Positions 57,766 through 64,000 of a DNA stretch of 64,000 nucleotides are shown here, one piece after another (within the stretch, counting starts at the first letter, position 1; every line of letters starts with the position of its first letter). The position numbers were made by a program, and so were the translations under genes. The notes beneath the pieces were generated by a model. That model saw only the letters and a list, made by a program, of their open reading frames with translations, searched no databases and was not told the DNA's origin. The DNA comes from Capitulum mitella (taxonomy: Eukaryota > Arthropoda > Thecostraca > Pollicipedomorpha > Pollicipedidae). The DNA is taken from positions 5,766,001 through 5,830,000 of the forward strand of contig CP099846.1 of the NCBI GenBank assembly GCA_030062745.1, written 5' to 3'.

Positions 57766-57916
57766 GACGTGAATCCGGAAGACAAAGAAGCTTCATCATC
57801 TACCCCTTCAACAGCGCCTTCGTCTTCGGAAACTGAAGGAACGCCAATGAAACATATTGCGACTGAGGAACTAGATACAATCATGTGCGTGGTCGGTGAA
57901 ACACCCGTTCGAACAG
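57718..57916 (+). CDS. Transposase-like gene exon 1
   Basis: ATG at 57,718, the first in frame after a TAA at 57,682. It encodes MQPGPSGQPATRDKIPD and a Ser/Thr-rich acidic stretch. The donor ACAG/GTGGGT leaves one base. Confidence 0.6.
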
Positions 57917-60532
57917 GTGGGTTGCACTGAAATGCCGGCCTTGTTTTTGTGTACAACATGTCGATACTTCATGCAAGCAGCGACTTTTGCTTATTTTGGT
58001 AGACACCTAACTAGGAGCACTGGAAAGTCTAAAATGGTGGTTGTTGTCAACACTTCCCACTTGTTAGCCTGAATGAATATTTTCCAAGATCATTAAAATT
58101 GCACGATTTAAAGTCGCAATGCATCAATTCTATGTCAACAATCATCACCTTCACCCTGTTCGTATAACAAATGGGCATGCGTTCTCGAAAGCACGGCATG
58201 ATTTTTTTTGCACTGACAGTATCAGAGTCTGAATAAATACGCTGTCCTCACATAGGTGCTCAATATGCGGATGTAATAATTCACTTCTCCTAACGCTTTC
58301 CGTGAGGTTTTTGACTTAAAATCACTCGAATGCTAGAACATCTTTAGCATTCTGTACGTTATATAGGTTCCGCATCAGGTGTTATTTGATAATGGACATG
58401 TAGAAAATCAAATCTTTTGAAAGGAGTCTGAAAACATGTGCAGTCGGTTTAGACGTGTTTAGAAAAGAACCCTTCTCTCTTTTGTTTCAGGCGGGCTGAA
58501 AGGGCATCAAACGAAACAGAAAGGCCGAAGCAAACTAGCATCTGTGAAAACTGCGGTGGCAAAACGTCTATCAGCTTCATATGGTATTGAAGTCGATTCA
58601 GACAAAGAAAAGTCCAGAGGCGACGAGGCGGTTCCAAACATAGAGTTGTACGAAAAAATGATGACTGAGCTGGTTGATAAATTCAATCATCCTACATCTT
58701 CATACGCAACCAAGCTCCAAATTCTGACATTATCACCGTTCACGATCGAAAAAACAGCCGAGAGGTTTGGCGCCACCATTCATATGGTGAAACGAAGTCG
58801 AGCGCTAAAGGCAGCGGCAGGTGTAATGGCCAAGCCAGGTCCAAAGAAGCCGTGGTTTACCGTTTCAGACGAGAAAAAGAAAAAAGTCCAACAGTTTTAT
58901 GAACGGGACGATATTAGCAGGTTGTGTCCTGGCCAAAAAGACACGGTCAGCGTACGTGATCCTGATGGGCAAAAACGTCACCACCAGAAACATCTGGTGC
59001 TTTCAAATCTACGAGAAATTTACCAACAGTATAAATCTGAAACTGCAGAGCCCGTAGGATTTTCAGTATTTGCCAGTATCAGGCCACCATGGTGCGTTTT
59101 GGCAGGAGCAAGTGGCACACATTCTGTATGCATTTGCGTCCACCATCAAAATCCAAAACTCATGCTAAAGTCAGTACGCCCAGATCTTAGCGCTGACGAC
59201 CTCATGAAAATGACAGTTTGCGATCTTCAGAGAGAAACGTGCATGCTTTGCAAATGTAAGGAATGTCCCGGGGACGGGAAACTTCGAACATTCTTAGACG
59301 AGGAAGAGGCCTTGGGCGTAGAGGAAGTAGAATACAAGCAGTGGTTGAGCACAGATCGAACAACTCTTGCCTCTGTACGACAAACCAGGGACGAGTTTAT
59401 AGACACTTTAGTAAGCTCTATCGCACGACTTCGGCCCCATCACTACATTGCACAAGCACAAAACACTCATCTAAAGGAGCTGAAAGGCAGGCTAACCGCC
59501 CAAGAGGCGATAGTTATGGGTGATTTTGCTGAAAATTACTCTTTCGTCGTACAAGACGCAATTCAGGGATTTTATTGGCAAAATGTCCAAGCGACCGTAC
59601 ACCCTTTCGTAGTGTATACGAAATCTGGCTACGAAGTGCATTGTGATGGTTACTGTATAATAAGCGACAGCCTGAAACACAGTACACAAGCTGTTTTTGC
59701 GTTCCAATGTCAAGTGTTGGAGAGCGTCAAATCTCGACACCCAGACGTACGCAAAGCTCACTACTTTACCGACGGTGCCGTCTCACAGTACAAGAACAAA
59801 TTTAATATCAGGAACATGACCATGCACAAAGAAGACTTCGGGATAGAGTGTGAGTGGCATTTCTTTGCCACCTATCACGGCAAGGGGCCATGTGACGGCA
59901 TCGGTGGCACCACAAAAAGACTCACAGCTCGTGCCAGCCTGCAGAGAGCAGAGGCAGACCAGATCTGCACGCCTGAGGCAATGTTTCTCTTCTGCAAAAC
60001 CTCAGTGCATGGTAAGACACAATGAATAACATTCTATACTGCAAATCTTGTTTTCTTTAAGCCTGAACAATCTCACATTGATTTCATCGATATTTTAGTG
60101 ATAATGTCTTATAAGAAAAACTTGCAAAACCATTAAGTTACAAAATGTGTAATCTCATTAAATCAATTAACCTATAGTCAGATAACTTTGCGATTCAGCA
60201 GAAATTTTTCACATTTTTTGGACAGCTGTATTCTCCGATACTGTACTGCATAACCGATAATAGCTGCTGACTAAGTTCGTGCATTGTTGGATTTGAAAAT
60301 ATTAATAGGCTACTAAGAGCTGTGAATAATGTTTGTTCTAGGCATTCACTTCTTCTACGTCTCGGAGTCCGACACAGCCAAAAAGGACTCCAAGCTGAAG
60401 AGTAGATTTGATGAAGCCAGACAAATCAAAGGCACCAGGGGATTTCACTGCTTTAGGCCTGTCAATTTAACAACGGTGTACGCATACAAAGCATCGGCAA
60501 GCATCTCGAGTCGAAGGTTTCAGACCGTGTGA
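57718..60532 (+). CDS. Transposase-like protein with RNase-H-like Asp motifs, three exons
   Basis: The exons 57718-57916, 58491-60011 and 60342-60532 join in phase (G/GC at both junctions) into 636 codons and TGA. A Ser/Thr/Pro-rich N-terminus is followed by a helix-turn-helix-like stretch (about 145-175, FTIEKTAERFGATIHMVKRS), a Cys cluster (Cys317, 320, 322, 325) and three spaced Asp motifs: GDFAENY (Asp411), YFTDGAVSQYK (Asp494) and HGKGPCDGIGG (Asp535). This resembles a widespread group of uncharacterised invertebrate proteins that I infer to be derived from a DNA transposon; the catalytic role of the Asp residues is inference. The two introns and the open frame over 636 codons would also fit a domesticated gene. 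Codon use is much less GC-rich than in GON4L or the fucosidase. Left neighbours are the palindrome and a possible transposon end; a duplicated segment begins 57 bp after the stop. Confidence 0.75.
58491..60011 (+). CDS. Transposase-like gene exon 2 (core)
   Basis: The acceptor is a strong pyrimidine tract ending TTTGTTTCAG, and the donor is ATG/GTAAGA. It carries the helix-turn-helix-like region, the Cys cluster and all three Asp motifs. Confidence 0.8.
60342..60532 (+). CDS. Transposase-like gene exon 3
   Basis: The acceptor is TTTGTTCTAG. It encodes HFFYVSESDTAKKDSKLKSR and ends SRRFQTV before the TGA at 60,530. Confidence 0.75.
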
Positions 60533-60589
60533 TGGAATGAGGTGGATACGTTAGTTCTCTGGTCGTAGCAGTGAGGTAATGCGACAGGA

Positions 60590-61518
60590 AGTGGTTGCTT
60601 TCCGTAGTTGTGTGGGACGCCTGTGATGCTGCCCTTCCTGCCAGAAAGATCCAGGATAGGGCTTAGTTCCGGAAAACTCGGGACATCCTGGCGCTGGGCA
60701 TTTCCGGCCGGCTGTGTGAGCAGGAGTCATTATTTTTATAACCATCATGCCGGCGGCGCGGGCCCGCGTCCGTCACTAATGACTCGTGCGACTTGAACTG
60801 GTGGCCGGGTCACTTTCCTTTGCGATATGAAGGACCGACCAGTGTATTCGTCTCATGGACTAATCGATAATTTCGCACTGTGCCGCTAGCTCGTCTCACG
60901 AACCACAGAGCCGTACATCTGTTTTCCGTTCATCAAACACTTTTACGAACTGATCCATTGATTTATTAGTTCGCCACTGAGCGGAGGTCGGACGGGACGG
61001 GACTGGCGGTCCGGGGGCTGCGGGGAGGCGGCGCCTCGGCCGGTGGCGGCTGCAGCCGCGGGGCCAGGACGAACCGCCGGTGGCGGGACGCGGCGGCGCG
61101 GCCCACTCACGTCAGCTGTCGAAGGCGTACCGCGTAGGACTAGTGCAACACCCGTGCCCAAATCCGGAAGACCTCTCTCACGGACGAATTCCAAGAAATG
61201 GACCAATATTGAGGATGTGATCAGAAACATTCTAAACAGTCAGCGAGTAAAATGCTGGCGTTTCCCAGCCAGATACATCAGCCGTCCGAAGGCGTGACGC
61301 GGAAGCAAGAAGGACGGCAGGCAAAATAAATTAATGAAAAGCAAGCCGATTACGGCGGCCGCACTCTTCATGCAAAAGCTGTCAGGCAGCGCGCCGGAGA
61401 AGAGGGCGCGGCGTGGCGGCCGCCCGCCGCCGGAACTGTCCGGACTGGCGCGCTTTGAGTGGAGCGCTGGTGTGGCCCGAGCACGCCGCGTCGAGCTCGG
61501 CGTCGAGCACGGCCCGCG
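60590..61518 (+). repeat. Duplicated 0.9-kb segment, copy 2
   Basis: It matches 41,162-42,058 in the same orientation, with two small insertions: about 20 bp near 61,038, and a 12-bp duplication near 61,490. It starts with the same AGTGGTTGC and stops at the same GAGCACGGCCCGCG, after which the sequences are unrelated. Confidence 0.92.
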
Positions 61519-62333
61519 TGTTTGCGCAATTATTGCTACCATTTCCAGACCTACGGATAGTATGAGAAAAGCGTAGTTTATGAGAGCTAATTTTGGTGCA
61601 CCTATGGGAAGAAGATTTCGCGTGAGGGGTCCAGTTCATTGATACAGTGTTGCTTGAGGAATTTTAGCGCGCTCCTGTGGCTGCTTTTTGTAGATCGGAG
61701 ATAAGGCGTGTTCCAATATCCATTATCTCTCATGTCTGCTGACCAAATAAAAATGAGGCCAAAACAAATTTTTATACATTTCGCGCCAAAACCAGGGTAA
61801 GCAGTGTCAGGTGCTCCTATCAGATTATAGTTTCTTAGAGTAATATTTGGTTTGAAAAGGACATGGTGTGCCATTTGTTTCCTGTTGCCAGGTGTGATGA
61901 AGCCAATTTATTGCCTTGGGAACTTGTTGTCCTATGCTTTTTGTTTTCTTTTTGTGTCTTGTGTTTTGTGTTTGGTTGTCTAATAATTGCATGTGATAAC
62001 CAGCAAAGTTGAATTGCAACATGTGGCTACATGTTACAATTTAACTTTAGTAGCCTGAAGAATGAGAATGAAACCAAAAAATGACAACAATCAAAGTGAC
62101 AGGTACAATTGTGTTGTGTGCAGAGGCCAATGTTATGAACAATATTTACAAAATGTGGATCCAGATTTATTTGTATAGTACAAACCTAAACTGAGGCTTC
62201 AGAAACATCATCATGCTATTCTGGAATGGGCAGTAGACTGAGAATTGTTGCATGTGATAAAACATGAAAGTAACTGACATGTATTATTACAGCTGGGGTT
62301 TGATTGGTGTACACTGCTCCAAGCATGACTGTT

Positions 62334-62384
<51 letters not shown>

Positions 62385-63187
62385 AACAAAAGAATGGGCC
62401 TTAAAAAACATAAAATATAAATTTGTTGCTTGAAAATGGCTGATAACAAGTCATTGTTTGGAATGAAAAATACAATTTATGAAAACAAATCACATATCTA
62501 ATGCTCAAGTCAGTTCTGCTAATATGACAGCTCCTTCATGCAGCCCTCCATATGAATACAGCATTTGATCATTGGAATTTTATGGGATCCATTATCAAGG
62601 AAGATACAATGAATAAAGGTAATAGTAAGCACTGCACGTCTAAATTACATACCATTGTTAATGGGAACACAACAAATTTATAACTGGAAAAGACGTGATT
62701 GGCAAGGTCTTTGACCTTGATTTGAATATAAGTATTTACTTGGTTATGCATAACAATATTGTGGCAAATGGTGATTGAGAGACTTAAAGCCATGCCTGTT
62801 AAGCTGAGATAAACCAAGTATGTATGTAAAAAAACACAATGTCCTACATTTACAACTTTTATTTAAACATTTTAAAGGCCTCTGGCTCGATGCCACTATT
62901 GGTGCTCCAACCACAGCAGTTTTTGGTTGTCTGGAGCTGTTGACCCAAATGCCAAAGGTCTTGTGCACTGTCTCATCATGGCTTCTGATTCTGGTGTGGC
63001 TGGGAGGATGAATGTTATGAATGAATGAATAATATCATGTCATGAAATGTCCCCCTTCCAAGCCATGTCAGAAGTGAACAGCAAACAAATTTTGTGCCCA
63101 TTTTGCCATATATTTGACTTAAATGGCCTGAATAAAATAAGTAAATGAAATAAGTTAAATAAAACACTCCAAGACCTCTGCTGCCAC
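61519..63187. other. AT-rich interval with a (TA)n microsatellite
   Basis: No gene recognised. 62,338-62,381 is a pure TA run. AATAAA-type words occur near 63,131-63,165 on the + strand. Confidence 0.5.
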
Positions 63188-63999
63188 CTACAGGGCATAA
63201 TCCTTACGCTTGCGCATCTCCCTGCGCCGAAGCGTCTCCTCCCGTCGACGGGCATTAACATGTCTCAAACGAATAAATGTGCGGGTCCGGACAAAAGAAT
63301 GGACAATGTCCTTCACCATGTCTGGGTGCTTGCTCTCCAGCACACGGGTGAGCCCTGCCACCACGCCAAGCTCGCGGCTGAGATGGTCCGGCTGCAGGGC
63401 ATGGTGGGCGCAAAAGTCGCTCTCGAGTTGATGGAAAGTTTGCTGCTGCTCCTGCTCCTGCTCAACCAGCGCCGTGAACTTGTGTGTAATAGTATACGGT
63501 AGGTCGATAGTTCTGCTCGTTGGCAGGTGGGTCAATGTCGTGACGATCAGGTCCTCTGGACTGGACGAATAGTCCAGTCGTCATATTTCAAACCATGATC
63601 CGTGCCAGCCAGCTCTTCCGCCGTTGTAGTGACAGCGGCACCGGACGTGGAGGAGCTGTCGCCAGTGTTGCACGTTGAGGCGCCACCGGCCAGTGCCTTA
63701 AGCACTGCACGGGGAGGAGTCACATCGCCAGCACCGGACGCGGGGGCACGGTTATCGGTACTTGACTGTAGTGAAAAGGACTGATACATTGCGTGGTAGG
63801 AATGGACCAGGCTGAACCAGACCAGATCGTGTCTGTCACACTCCCCCCTCCCCCTCTGCATAGAGGTTCCACTGCTGCTGCGAGAAAAAGTATATTGGAA
63901 AAGATGTTGGAGATAATTATCATCACAACACAGTCTGACTAGTTGAAATGCAGCCTGGTCAAAAAAAGATATTTTTTGAAGTAACATAATGCATAGCAT
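63188..63999 (-). pseudogene. Two adjoining - strand frames, probably one broken coding sequence
   Basis: Frame 1 (63,999-63,547) includes ECDRHDLVWFSLVHSYHAMY and ends shortly after KYDDWT. Frame 2 continues from about 63,585 as DYSSSPEDLIVTTLTHL to 63,188 and ends in a basic helix FVRTRTFIRLRHVNARRR. The registers differ, and the overlap lies at the KYDD/LDYSS point, which suggests a one- or two-base indel. An acceptor-like CTTTTTCTCGCAG near 63,880 would make frame 1 an exon. I do not recognise the family; the basic end resembles transposon-encoded proteins only vaguely. It may continue beyond the window. Confidence 0.4.
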
Positions 64000-64000
64000 A

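Overview
This is a eukaryotic genomic window, most likely from an arthropod and possibly a crustacean. The genes are multi-exon with GT-AG introns whose phases fit together, there are no operons, and DNA-transposon remnants are abundant. A 63-bp run of CCTAA (18,349-18,411) is the canonical arthropod telomere motif. Assignment below arthropod is a guess.

Layout. 1-29 kb is gene-poor: tandem and inverted repeats (TGACCT-rich satellite, CATATGGG-rich satellite, a GTCTCAG/GGGCCCC minisatellite, GACA-rich tracts), a small hAT-type MITE with an exact 8-bp target duplication, a tRNA-derived SINE-like unit, an interstitial telomere array inside a hairpin, a 1.7-kb palindrome, and about 5 kb of AT-rich sequence without recognisable genes. 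29.1-46.96 kb is a GON4L (Gon-4-like) transcriptional co-regulator gene on the + strand. Ten exons can be joined with consistent phases into 2,001 codons; the true 5' exon was not found. Its introns hold a foldback element of about 1-kb arms, a piggyBac-type TTAA-flanked insertion, and an oppositely oriented intronless four-TM membrane protein gene. 48.5-49.9 kb is an intronless secreted GH29 alpha-L-fucosidase. 52.1-53.8 kb holds the last three exons of MED18 (Mediator head) on the - strand; its N-terminal exon was not found. 54.8-56.7 kb is a near-perfect palindrome with about 0.9-1.0-kb arms. 57.7-60.5 kb is a three-exon gene for a transposase-like protein with RNase-H-like aspartate motifs; a broken N-terminal Cys-rich segment sits just upstream. 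60.6-61.5 kb repeats about 0.9 kb of the GON4L intron. The right end has AT-rich sequence and a frame-broken ORF pair on the - strand.

Themes. GON4L and MED18 are nuclear transcription regulators; the fucosidase is secretory or lysosomal. Nothing in the sequence ties the genes into a pathway. The most distinctive property of the window is its density of inverted repeats: six hairpin-forming structures, from 24-bp to about 1-kb arms. One arm pair shares a MITE with the same target duplication, which dates the inversion after the MITE insertion. Whether any of them is transcribed as a hairpin RNA cannot be decided from sequence.
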